From Anaerolineales bacterium (GTDB lineage: Bacteria > Chloroflexota > Anaerolineae > Anaerolineales > DRMV01): a stretch of 11,438 nt of DNA. Below are positions 6,373 to 11,438 of this stretch, one piece after another. The stretch lies in the NCBI GenBank assembly GCA_015491595.1, contig WFVP01000049.1, forward strand, positions 1 to 11,438. The letters run 5' to 3'. The position numbers and the translations under genes are program-made. Each line of letters starts with the position of its first letter. Positions within the stretch are counted from its first letter, which is position 1. The notes beneath the pieces were generated by a model. The model worked only from the letters and a program-made list of their open reading frames with translations. It searched no databases and was not told the DNA's origin.

Positions 6373-7605
6373 TCATGGAGTGGGTTGGCGCAGAGGCAGG
6401 CCCACGGCCTGGGCCGCGTCCACGAAGACGTCCATGGCGTATTCGATGTCCTCGGGTTCGTGCGCGGTGGTCACCGTGGCCCGCAGCCGGGCCATGCCCA
6501 CGGGCACCGCGGGAGAGATGACGGGCAGCACGAAGATGCCCCGCTTGAAGGACTCCGCGGTCATGCGGAAGGCCGTCTCGTCTTCGCCGCAGAGCACGGG
6601 TACAATGGCCGTTTCGGTGAACAGGGTATCGAAGCCCCGTTCCTTCAGGCCCTGGATGAAATGCTGCGCGTTGGCCTGGAGTTTCTCCACCCGCCAGGGC
6701 TCGTCCATGATGACCCGGAAGGCCTCTGCCGCCGCCGCGGCCTGGGCCGGCGGCAATGCCGCGGAGAAGATGTAGGCCCGGCTGGCGTGGCGGATGTACT
6801 CCACCAGGTCCTTTTTGCCCGCGATGTACCCGCCCACCGAGGGGATGGTCTTGCTCAGGGTACCCATCTTGATGTCGATGACGTCACCCAGGCCGAAGTG
6901 TTCCTCAATCCCCCGGCCCGTCTTGCCCAACACGCCCACGGAGTGGGCCTCGTCAATCATGAGCCAGGCGTTGTACTTACGGGCCAGTTCCACCAGGCGA
7001 GGCAGGTCGATGATGTCGCCGTCCATGCTGAACACGGCGTCGGCCACGATGAGTTTGGTGGCATCCGAAGGGACGGATTGCAAACGCTGTTCCAGGGAAT
7101 CCATGTCGTTGTGGCGGAAGCGCACGAACTTGGCGCCCGACATCAGGCACCCGTCCACGATGCTGGCGTGGTTCAGTTTGTCCGAGAACACGTAGTCTCC
7201 CCGGCCCACCAGCGCGGCGATGACGCTCAGGTTCGTCACATAGCCCGACGAGAACACCACCGCGCCTTCCGCGCCCTTGAATTCGGCAATGGTCTCTTCC
7301 AACTCCTGGTGCACGGGCAGGGTACCGGCCAGGGAGCGCACCCCGTGGGTGCCGGTGCCGTATTTGTCAATGGCCCGCTTGGCCGCCTCGTTGATGCGCG
7401 GGTGCCCGATGAGGCCCAGGTAACTGTAGGAGGCGAACATGAGCATCTCCTTGCCTCCCACCCGAACCCGGGCGCCACCCTGGAACTCTTCCACAGGCAC
7501 GTTGTAGAAGTAAAGATTGTTGGCCTTGGCCGTATTCACCCGTTCCATCAGAGTACGAATGCGCTGTCCAATTCGGTCCTGTGCGGTTTTGGGGTCCATC
7601 GGCAT
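6373..7605 (-). CDS. α-Oxoamine synthase family enzyme (BioF/KBL/SPT-like)
   Basis: This 410-residue fold-type I PLP enzyme belongs to the family that condenses an amino acid with an acyl-CoA (8-amino-7-oxononanoate synthase, 2-amino-3-ketobutyrate CoA ligase, serine palmitoyltransferase). Motifs seen: ASYSYLGLIGHP (58-69), YGTGTHGVRSLAGT (82-95), LEETIAEFKG (102-111), LNHASIVDG (144-152) with the PLP-stacking His146, MIDEAHSVGVLG (216-227) with Asp218 and His221, and GTLSKTIPSVGGYIAG (248-263) with Schiff-base Lys252. The C-terminal ARLRATVTTAH (372-382) is also typical. The start at 7605 is set by AGGAGG (7613-7618), 7 bases upstream; an upstream in-frame ATG at 7635 would lie inside the promoter -10 region. 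The GTGTHGVR loop is not the exact BioF or KBL form, so substrate assignment remains open. No other biotin or threonine catabolism gene is near. Confidence 0.88.
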   Translation of the reverse strand: MPMDPKTAQDRIGQRIRTLMERVNTAKANNLYFYNVPVEEFQGGARVRVGGKEMLMFASYSYLGLIGHPRINEAAKRAIDKYGTGTHGVRSLAGTLPVHQELEETIAEFKGAEGAVVFSSGYVTNLSVIAALVGRGDYVFSDKLNHASIVDGCLMSGAKFVRFRHNDMDSLEQRLQSVPSDATKLIVADAVFSMDGDIIDLPRLVELARKYNAWLMIDEAHSVGVLGKTGRGIEEHFGLGDVIDIKMGTLSKTIPSVGGYIAGKKDLVEYIRHASRAYIFSAALPPAQAAAAAEAFRVIMDEPWRVEKLQANAQHFIQGLKERGFDTLFTETAIVPVLCGEDETAFRMTAESFKRGIFVLPVISPAVPVGMARLRATVTTAHEPEDIEYAMDVFVDAAQAVGLPLRQPTP

Positions 7606-7612
7606 GGTCGCC

Positions 7613-7618
7613 CCTCCT
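7613..7618 (-). promoter_or_regulatory. Ribosome binding site fixing the α-oxoamine synthase start
   Basis: AGGAGG on the minus strand, 7 bases before the ATG at 7605. Confidence 0.75.
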
Positions 7619-7634
7619 GGATTGGGATGTCCCA

Positions 7635-7663
7635 AGTGTAGTCCAGGGCCGAATGGGTGTCAA
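7635..7663 (-). promoter_or_regulatory. Sigma70-like promoter of the α-oxoamine synthase operon
   Basis: On the minus strand a perfect TTGACA (7663-7658) and TACACT (7640-7635) are separated by exactly 17 bp. The start should fall near 7628, giving a leader of roughly 23 bases before the ATG. The left arm of a long inverted repeat (7682-7695) lies 18 bp upstream of the -35 and might bind a regulator. Confidence 0.75.
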
Positions 7664-7681
7664 TGCGTGCAGGAGGCTGAT

Positions 7682-7909
7682 GCATACCCATATCTCAGCG
7701 CGATCCCGTTTCTCGCCCCAAGCGAAGGGCATGTCAGATGGGCCAGCCAGACCAATCTCTGCAAGCCGTAGGAAATAAATTGATGCAGCGGCGGCTTCGC
7801 CGCCGTTGCATCAATTTACCTTTCTTCCTGCGGTCCCGCGCCCGGACAGAACTGCGTGAGATATGCTGAAAATAACTTCGATCTTGGGCCTCACAAGATA
7901 TGGGTATGC
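7682..7909. repeat. Long nested inverted-repeat block, MITE-like
   Basis: GCATACCCATATCT (7682-7695) is exactly inverted at 7896-7909. The two arms are almost symmetric about the palindrome at 7766-7833: 80 bases on the left and 77 on the right up to its perfect core. The sequence between the arms and the palindrome is otherwise not alignable. No target-site duplication is seen beside the outer arms and there is no transposase gene. It could be a small non-autonomous mobile element or a large regulatory structure. Confidence 0.5.
7766..7833. repeat. Dispersed palindrome, copy C (20-bp stem)
   Basis: Bases 7776-7795 pair with 7799-7818 around a TTC triloop: 20 bp with a single G·T pair, reading inward TAAATTGATGCAGCGGCGGC. 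After a short asymmetric gap, CCGTAGGAA (7766-7774) faces TTCCTGCGG (7825-7833), extending the fold. This is the best copy of the three palindromes. It is too symmetric to mark a direction and has no T-run directly after the stem. Confidence 0.8.
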
Positions 7910-7932
7910 GACAGGGGCCGGGGGAGGGTTCG

Positions 7933-7965
7933 AAAATATGGGGCACTTCTGGTGCCCTATATTTT
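7933..7965. terminator. Bidirectional terminator-like hairpin
   Basis: AAAATATGGGGCAC (7933-7946) pairs with GTGCCCTATATTTT (7952-7965), 14 bp with one G·T, around the loop TTCTG. The GC-rich inner stem has A-rich and T-rich flanks, so either strand could terminate here. It lies between divergent genes, downstream of neither, which suggests either an unannotated short transcript or protection of each promoter from the other. An alternative pairing exists between TATGCTG (7862-7868) and CAGCATA (7967-7973). Confidence 0.55.
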
Positions 7966-8063
7966 GCAGCATAACGAGTACGGTCCAAGTCTCGTGTAGG
8001 TCGAACCAGGTCCTGGACCGCTGGGAATAGAGATGATGTGAGGGCAGCGGCTTCCGTTTTCCC
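7966..8063. other. Remaining gap before der, only weak structure
   Basis: No gene is supported here. CGGTCCA (7981-7987) and TGGACCG (8014-8020) form a 7-bp inverted repeat, with CCAGG-T-CCTGG (8006-8016) partly overlapping the right arm. The two pairings exclude each other. No T-run follows either. Confidence 0.3.
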
Positions 8064-8094
8064 TTGCGGCTCCGGACCGTTTTCCAGGTACAAT
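8064..8094 (+). promoter_or_regulatory. Probable der promoter
   Basis: A good -10 TACAAT (8089-8094) is preceded by TTGCGG (8064-8069) at a longer than ideal 19-bp spacing. Transcription would begin near 8101, leaving a leader of about 30 bases that contains the short palindrome GTTG-TTGA-CAAC (8105-8116) just before the ribosome binding site. Confidence 0.5.
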
Positions 8095-8129
8095 GTCCCC
8101 GTGGGTTGTTGACAACGGGAGGTAAATGC

Positions 8130-9557
8130 ATGGCCAAAGGTCGTCCCCTGGTGGCCATCGTGGGTCGCCCCAACGTGGGGAAGAGCACCCTGTTCAACCG
8201 GCTCGTGGGCGAGCGCCGGGCCGTGGTCTACGACGTGCCCGGCACCACCCGGGACCGGATTTACGGCACGGTGGAATGGCAGGGCCGGGTCTTTGATATC
8301 GTGGACACCGGGGGACTGGACCCCACCGCGGGACAGAGCGGCCGGGAACCCCTGTCCGTGGATTCCGCGGACTTCATCGAGGCCATTCGGGAGCAGGTTC
8401 AGGCCGCGGTCCAGGAAGCCGACGCGGTCCTCTTCGTGGTGGATGCTCGAGACGGCGTCACCCCCGCCGACGAACAGGTCGCCGAGGTTCTGCGTCGCCT
8501 GCAGAAACCCAAGGACGGCGCCATGCATCCACCGGTGCTCCTGGTGGTCAACAAAGTGGACGACGTCCCTAACCCCGCGGAAATCATGGAGTTCTACCGG
8601 CTGGGCTTCGGCGACCCCCTGCCCATTTCCGCCCTCCACGGCAAGGGCGTGGGGGACATGCTGGACCGCCTGCTGGAGGTCCTCCCCTATGCGCCCCGCT
8701 ATCGGGAGGAAGAAGAGGACGAGGCCATCCGGGTGGCCATCGTGGGACGGCCCAACGTGGGCAAATCCAGCCTGCTCAACCGCCTGGTGGGTCAGGAGCG
8801 GGTGCTGGTCAGCCCCATTCCCGGCACCACACGCGACGCCATTGACACGCCCATCCGCTACTATGGTCGGGACATCTTCCTGGTGGACACGGCGGGCATT
8901 CGGCGCCGGGGTCGCATTGAAATGGGCGTGGAGAAGTTCAGCGTGCTCCGGGCCTTGCGGGCGCTGCAACGGGCCGAGGTGGCCTTGCTGGTCATCGACG
9001 CCACCGAAGGGGTGGTTGCCCAGGACCAGCACATCGCGGGTTTCATCGTGGACGCGGGCGTGTCGGCCATCATCGTGGTGAACAAGTGGGATGCCATCGA
9101 GAAGGACGAGTTCACCATCAACCGGTACACCGAGTACGTCCGGGCCCGCCTCAAGTTCCTGGACTATGCGCCCATCCTCTTCGTATCCGCCAAAACGGGC
9201 CAACGGGTGAGCCGCATCCTGCCCACGGTGCTGGAAGTGGCCGATGCGCGACGGCAGCGCATCCCCACTTCGCGGCTGAATCGCATCCTCCAGCAGGCCA
9301 TGGAGGCCCATCCCCCTCCCGGCAAGGGGGGCAAGGTGTTCAAGATTTACTTCGCGGCCCAGGTGGGGAAACCGCCTCCCACCATCGTGCTTCACGTCAA
9401 CGACCCCGACCTGGCCCACTTCTCCTACCTGCGCTATCTGGAAAACCGCATCCGGGAGGAGTTCCCCTACCCCGGAACGCCGATACGGTTTATTTTGCGC
9501 AAGCGGGAACGGAAAGCCCGCAACCGGCAGGCCGCGGCCAACAAGGCCAAGTCATAA
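8130..9557 (+). CDS. Ribosome-assembly GTPase Der (EngA)
   Basis: This 475-residue protein is a tandem GTPase needed for assembly of the 50S ribosomal subunit. First G domain: GRPNVGKS (12-19), PGTTRDR (37-43), DTGG (59-62), NKVD (141-144). After an acidic linker YREEEEDEA (191-199) comes the second G domain: GRPNVGKS (206-213), PGTTRDA (231-237), DTAG (253-256), NKWD (318-321). The C-terminal KH-like domain runs from about 370 and includes KVFKIYFAAQ (402-411) and HVNDPDL (422-428), ending in a basic tail. All nucleotide-binding motifs are intact and length is within the family range. GGGAGG (8117-8122) lies 7 bases before the ATG at 8130, and MAKGRPLVAIVGRP is the normal N-terminus. deoC follows after 33 bases on the same strand, so the two probably form an operon. 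Confidence 0.97.
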   Translation: MAKGRPLVAIVGRPNVGKSTLFNRLVGERRAVVYDVPGTTRDRIYGTVEWQGRVFDIVDTGGLDPTAGQSGREPLSVDSADFIEAIREQVQAAVQEADAVLFVVDARDGVTPADEQVAEVLRRLQKPKDGAMHPPVLLVVNKVDDVPNPAEIMEFYRLGFGDPLPISALHGKGVGDMLDRLLEVLPYAPRYREEEEDEAIRVAIVGRPNVGKSSLLNRLVGQERVLVSPIPGTTRDAIDTPIRYYGRDIFLVDTAGIRRRGRIEMGVEKFSVLRALRALQRAEVALLVIDATEGVVAQDQHIAGFIVDAGVSAIIVVNKWDAIEKDEFTINRYTEYVRARLKFLDYAPILFVSAKTGQRVSRILPTVLEVADARRQRIPTSRLNRILQQAMEAHPPPGKGGKVFKIYFAAQVGKPPPTIVLHVNDPDLAHFSYLRYLENRIREEFPYPGTPIRFILRKRERKARNRQAAANKAKS

Positions 9558-9590
9558 GGCTTCCCGTACCCCTGAAAGGAGGATGACGGT

Positions 9591-10394
9591 ATGGACACCC
9601 TCTGGCCTCAACCCGAAATCCAGGAAAGCCCCCATGCACCTCGCCTGCGGGTGGTACGCTGGGGAAAGTCCTGGCAGGCGGTTCGCTGGCAACGCGAAGA
9701 AGCGCCCCTGCCACCCCCGGGACCCGAGACCCTGGCCCGCTACATCGACCACACCCTGCTCAAGCCCGAGAGCACGCCGGGCCAAATCGAAGCCCTGTGC
9801 CAGACGGCCCGGGAATACCGCTTTGCGGCCGTCTGCGTGCCCCCCGTGTACGTGGCCCTGGCCGCGGACCTGCTGGCGGACACCCCTGTCCGGGTCTGCA
9901 CGGTGGTGGGCTTCCCCCTGGGGAACACCAGCACCACGGCCAAGGTGTACGAAACCCTCCAGGCCCTGCACGACGGCGCGGAGGAAATCGACATGGTGCT
10001 GGCCATCGGGCTACTCAAGGCCAGTCGGGACGACCGGGTGCTGCAGGACATCCACGCCGTGGTGGAAACAGCCCACGCCGCGGGTGCCCAGGTCAAAGTC
10101 ATTCTGGAGACGGGCCTGCTGAGCGAAGAGGAAATCGTGCGGGCCTGCCGTCTGGCCCAGGCCGCGGGCGCGGATTTCGTCAAGACTTCTACCGGGTTCG
10201 GCCCGCGTGGAGCCACCGTGGAAGACGTGCGCCTCATGCGCCAGACGGTAGGGCCGGACATGGGCGTCAAAGCCGCCGGGGGAATCCGCACGTATGCCCA
10301 GGCCCTGGACCTCATCCGAGCAGGAGCCAACCGCCTGGGAACCAGCGCCGGCGACCGCCTGGTGCAGGAAGCCCGAAAGATTAGCAAAGAATAA
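9591..10394 (+). CDS. deoC: Deoxyribose-phosphate aldolase
   Basis: This 267-residue class I aldolase splits 2-deoxyribose 5-phosphate into glyceraldehyde 3-phosphate and acetaldehyde in deoxynucleoside catabolism. Motifs: YIDHTLLKP (51-59), VCTVVGFPLG (102-111), EIDMV (132-136, with the catalytic Asp134), KVILETGLL (169-177), DFVKTSTGF (195-203) with Schiff-base Lys198, GVKAAGGIR (225-233) with Lys227, and LGTSAG (249-254). A strong AGGAGG (9577-9582) lies 8 bases before the ATG. The first 45 or so residues precede the family's usual start; they are proline- and tryptophan-rich (RVVRWGKSWQAVRW, 20-33) and bacterial relatives are often about 220 residues. No better internal start is visible, so the extension is probably real. 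The gene follows der closely and ends at its own terminator. Confidence 0.95.
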   Translation: MDTLWPQPEIQESPHAPRLRVVRWGKSWQAVRWQREEAPLPPPGPETLARYIDHTLLKPESTPGQIEALCQTAREYRFAAVCVPPVYVALAADLLADTPVRVCTVVGFPLGNTSTTAKVYETLQALHDGAEEIDMVLAIGLLKASRDDRVLQDIHAVVETAHAAGAQVKVILETGLLSEEEIVRACRLAQAAGADFVKTSTGFGPRGATVEDVRLMRQTVGPDMGVKAAGGIRTYAQALDLIRAGANRLGTSAGDRLVQEARKISKE

Positions 10395-10395
10395 G

Positions 10396-10421
10396 AAAGG
10401 CCTTTTGTCCTATGGCCTTTT
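10396..10421 (+). terminator. Terminator-like hairpin after deoC
   Basis: AAAGGCC (10396-10402) pairs with GGCCTTT (10414-10420) over an 11-base loop, starting 2 bases after the deoC stop. Only four T's follow the GC part of the stem, so termination may be incomplete and some transcripts could continue into greA. The position where a -35 for greA would lie (10413-10418) is inside this hairpin. Confidence 0.55.
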
Positions 10422-10432
10422 GGTCATCGCGC

Positions 10433-10441
10433 TGGTATAAT
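10433..10441 (+). promoter_or_regulatory. greA promoter with extended -10
   Basis: TGG-TATAAT is a perfect -10 (10436-10441) with the TGn extension. The -35 position at 17-bp spacing reads TGGCCT, poor, which an extended -10 can compensate for. The start should fall near 10448, giving a 5' leader of about 74 bases before greA. Confidence 0.7.
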
Positions 10442-10447
10442 CTGCGT

Positions 10448-10495
10448 GCCACGGGAAAGGATGGGCCGCGCCTGCGCGTGGCTTTTTCTTTTCCC
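10448..10495 (+). terminator. Attenuator-like terminator in the greA leader
   Basis: Starting at the expected first transcribed bases, GCCACG (10448-10453) can pair with CGTGGC (10477-10482). Alternatively GCC and GCG (10465-10470) fold onto CGC and GGC (10475-10482). Either stem is followed at once by TTTTTCTTTT (10483-10492). A competing or extending pairing is GGGAAAGG (10453-10460) with CTTTTCCC (10488-10495), which would tie up the T-run in a duplex. This lies between promoter and ribosome binding site, where attenuators sit. Confidence 0.55.
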
Positions 10496-10521
10496 ACCCT
10501 TAGTCATCGGGGAGGAGTTGT

Positions 10522-10986
10522 ATGAAGGTGACGTACCTGACGCCCGAAGGCTATCAACGTCTCAAGGAGGAACTGGAATACCTGCGCACGGTGAAGCGCA
10601 AAGAGGTGGCGCAACGGCTACACGAAGCCCTGTCCGAGGGCGGTGAACTCATCGAGAACTCCGAATACGAAGCAGCCAAGATGGAACAGGCCTTTGTGGA
10701 AGGCCGCATTCAGGAGTTGGAGCACCTTTTGGCGACGGCGAAGGTCATCTATCCTTCCGGCAAGAACGGGGTGGTGGAATTAGGGTCCAAGGTGACCATT
10801 CAGGAAGACGGTATGCCGCCGGAGACCTACACCATCGTGGGACCGGTGGAAGCCGACCCCGAGCGGGGCTACATCTCCCACGAATCCCCCTTAGGGAAAG
10901 CCCTTTTGGGCAAAAAGGTGGGAGATGTGGTGGAAGTCCGGGCTCCGGCGGGCTCCTTCCGGGTGAAGATTCTCAAGGTGGAGTGA
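10522..10986 (+). CDS. greA: Transcription elongation factor GreA
   Basis: This 154-residue protein matches the GreA family in length and order. It enters the RNA polymerase secondary channel and stimulates cleavage of backtracked transcripts. The N-terminal coiled-coil begins LTPEGYQRLKEELEYL (6-21), has the acidic tip GGELIENSEYEAAK (40-53), and returns with EGRIQELEHLL (60-70). The C-terminal FKBP-like domain ends with ISHESPLGKALLGKKVGDVV (117-136). At the tip the usual GD..EN pair reads GE..EN, so an Asp is replaced by Glu with charge preserved. GGAGG (10511-10515) lies 6 bases before the ATG. The gene has its own promoter and a strong terminator, so it is probably monocistronic, with possible read-through from deoC. 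Confidence 0.95.
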   Translation: MKVTYLTPEGYQRLKEELEYLRTVKRKEVAQRLHEALSEGGELIENSEYEAAKMEQAFVEGRIQELEHLLATAKVIYPSGKNGVVELGSKVTIQEDGMPPETYTIVGPVEADPERGYISHESPLGKALLGKKVGDVVEVRAPAGSFRVKILKVE

Positions 10987-10990
10987 ACCC

Positions 10991-11005
10991 GCTGGCTTTT
11001 CCAGC
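10991..11005 (+). repeat. Small hairpin just after greA
   Basis: GCTGG-CTTTT-CCAGC is a 5-bp stem 4 bases after the greA stop and directly before the main terminator. It has no T-run of its own. Confidence 0.5.
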
Positions 11006-11006
11006 A

Positions 11007-11040
11007 AAAAGGGCGGCCTTTTCGGCCGCCCTTTTCGTTT
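11007..11040. terminator. Strong bidirectional terminator between greA and the OsmC-like gene
   Basis: AAAAGGGCGGCC (11007-11018) pairs with GGCCGCCCTTTT (11024-11035) around TTTTC, a 12-bp perfect stem. On the plus strand TTTTCGTTT follows the GC stem; on the minus strand TTTTT follows. It serves greA from the left and the convergent OsmC-like gene from the right. Confidence 0.9.
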
Positions 11041-11066
11041 CCTTGAGGTCACCCATTTACGCAACC

Positions 11067-11417
11067 TCAGGCTTCTTCGTCCGACGCCGCGCTGGAATGA
11101 ACATGCCACTCGCTACTGATGGGGACGGCCGGCTTCAAGGTGACGATGACGGAACAGTACTTGTTCTCCAACAACTCCACCGCCCGGGCCACTTTCTCGG
11201 GGTCCACCCGCCCGTAGATGTGGTACTCCAGGTGAATACGACGGAACCGATAGGGTGGGTCGGGCTCCTGTTCCCCCCGACAGCGCACCACAATGTGTTC
11301 CACGGGCTGACGTTGCTTCCCCAAAATGGTGACCAAATCATAGGTGGCACACCCGGCCGCGGCCAACAGCAACAGGTCGGACGACTTCAACCCCCGCCAG
11401 GTGGTGTCGTCCACCTG
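11067..11417 (-). CDS. OsmC/Ohr-family protein, 5' end missing
   Basis: The genomic part encodes the last 116 residues of an OsmC-family protein; these use paired cysteines to reduce organic hydroperoxides or related oxidants. LLLAAAGCATYDLVTILGK carries the first redox cysteine and ENKYCSVIVTLK the second, both in their usual contexts (helix start and strand). RFRRIHLEYHIYGRV matches the strand between them. The sequence is closer to the YhfA-like OsmC branch than to Ohr, judged by GC.TYD.VTIL; this is a light inference. The N-terminus (roughly 30 or more residues) is missing, because genomic sequence stops at 11417 and adapter follows. An apparent ATG near the end is adapter and not the real start. 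The stop at 11067 is followed by the bidirectional terminator. No promoter can be seen because the contig ends. Confidence 0.85.
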   Translation of the reverse strand, partial: QVDDTTWRGLKSSDLLLLAAAGCATYDLVTILGKQRQPVEHIVVRCRGEQEPDPPYRFRRIHLEYHIYGRVDPEKVARAVELLENKYCSVIVTLKPAVPISSEWHVHSSAASDEEA

Positions 11418-11438
11418 CTGTCTCTTATACACATCTCC
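11418..11438. other. Nextera (Tn5 mosaic end) sequencing adapter
   Basis: CTGTCTCTTATACACATCT (11418-11436) is the Tn5 mosaic-end sequence used in Illumina Nextera libraries, here read outward from insert into adapter and followed by CC as in the adapter's continuation. It occurs exactly at the window end and interrupts an OsmC-family gene. It is a technical artefact and not part of the genome. Confidence 0.97.

Noticed and set aside
152..7695. Relationship between TGCGTACAC (152) and TGCATACCC (7681) repeat arms
   Set aside because: Only the first several bases resemble each other and the arms then differ; likely chance.
7766..7833. CRISPR repeat or defence-associated retron RNA
   Set aside because: Only one palindrome at this site, no spacer array, and no cas or reverse transcriptase gene in the window.
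7734..9419. Long minus-strand open frame opposite der
   Set aside because: Same shadow pattern; der on the plus strand has all GTPase motifs.
10446..10646. Leader peptide starting GTG at 10446 before greA
   Set aside because: It starts at the very 5' end of the expected transcript without a ribosome binding site, and overlaps greA out of frame.

Overview
GC-rich bacterial DNA, dense with genes, carrying nine protein-coding genes on both strands, all with ordinary Shine-Dalgarno sites and sigma70-like promoters. Gene content is mostly housekeeping: a β-CASP RNase, an rRNA methyltransferase of the RlmI type, the GTPase Der, deoxyribose-phosphate aldolase, GreA and an OsmC-like protein. Protein style (a ligase variant with an insertion before the FPRDVEEVL motif, a GreA with a GELIEN tip) makes me lean to Chloroflexota (Anaerolineae-like), but this is an impression, not a computed placement. 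The last 21 bases are Illumina Nextera transposon adapter, so this is the raw end of a short-read contig, probably metagenomic.

Layout. 1-296: no convincing gene; a rightward terminator, a tRNA-like fold, a 14-bp inverted repeat, and a near-consensus leftward promoter. 297-2392 (minus): a two-gene overlapping operon, β-CASP RNase then acylneuraminate-type cytidylyltransferase. 2393-2577: divergent intergenic region with a palindrome. 2578-5142 (plus): an 854-residue fusion of an α/β-hydrolase and an acyl-CoA synthetase-like ligase, whose stop codon overlaps that of the next, convergent gene. 5135-7605 (minus): α-oxoamine synthase (BioF/KBL/SPT-like) followed by RlmI-like methyltransferase, with a heptanucleotide repeat at their junction. 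7606-8129: a 524-base divergent intergenic region full of nested inverted repeats. 8130-10394 (plus): der-deoC. 10395-10521: deoC terminator, greA promoter and an attenuator-like leader. 10522-10986 (plus): greA, then a bidirectional terminator. 11067-11417 (minus): OsmC-like gene cut off by the contig end.

How the genes relate. No defence system, prophage, CRISPR array or secretion locus is visible. The fused hydrolase-ligase and the α-oxoamine synthase could both belong to acyl-CoA metabolism (one making acyl-CoA, the other consuming it), but they are transcribed separately and this link is only a suggestion. The most unusual material is non-coding: a family of three GCGGCGGC-TTC-GCCGCCG palindromes, the nested repeat block at 7682-7909, the promoter/inverted-repeat/tRNA-like assembly at 60-239, and the greA leader hairpin.
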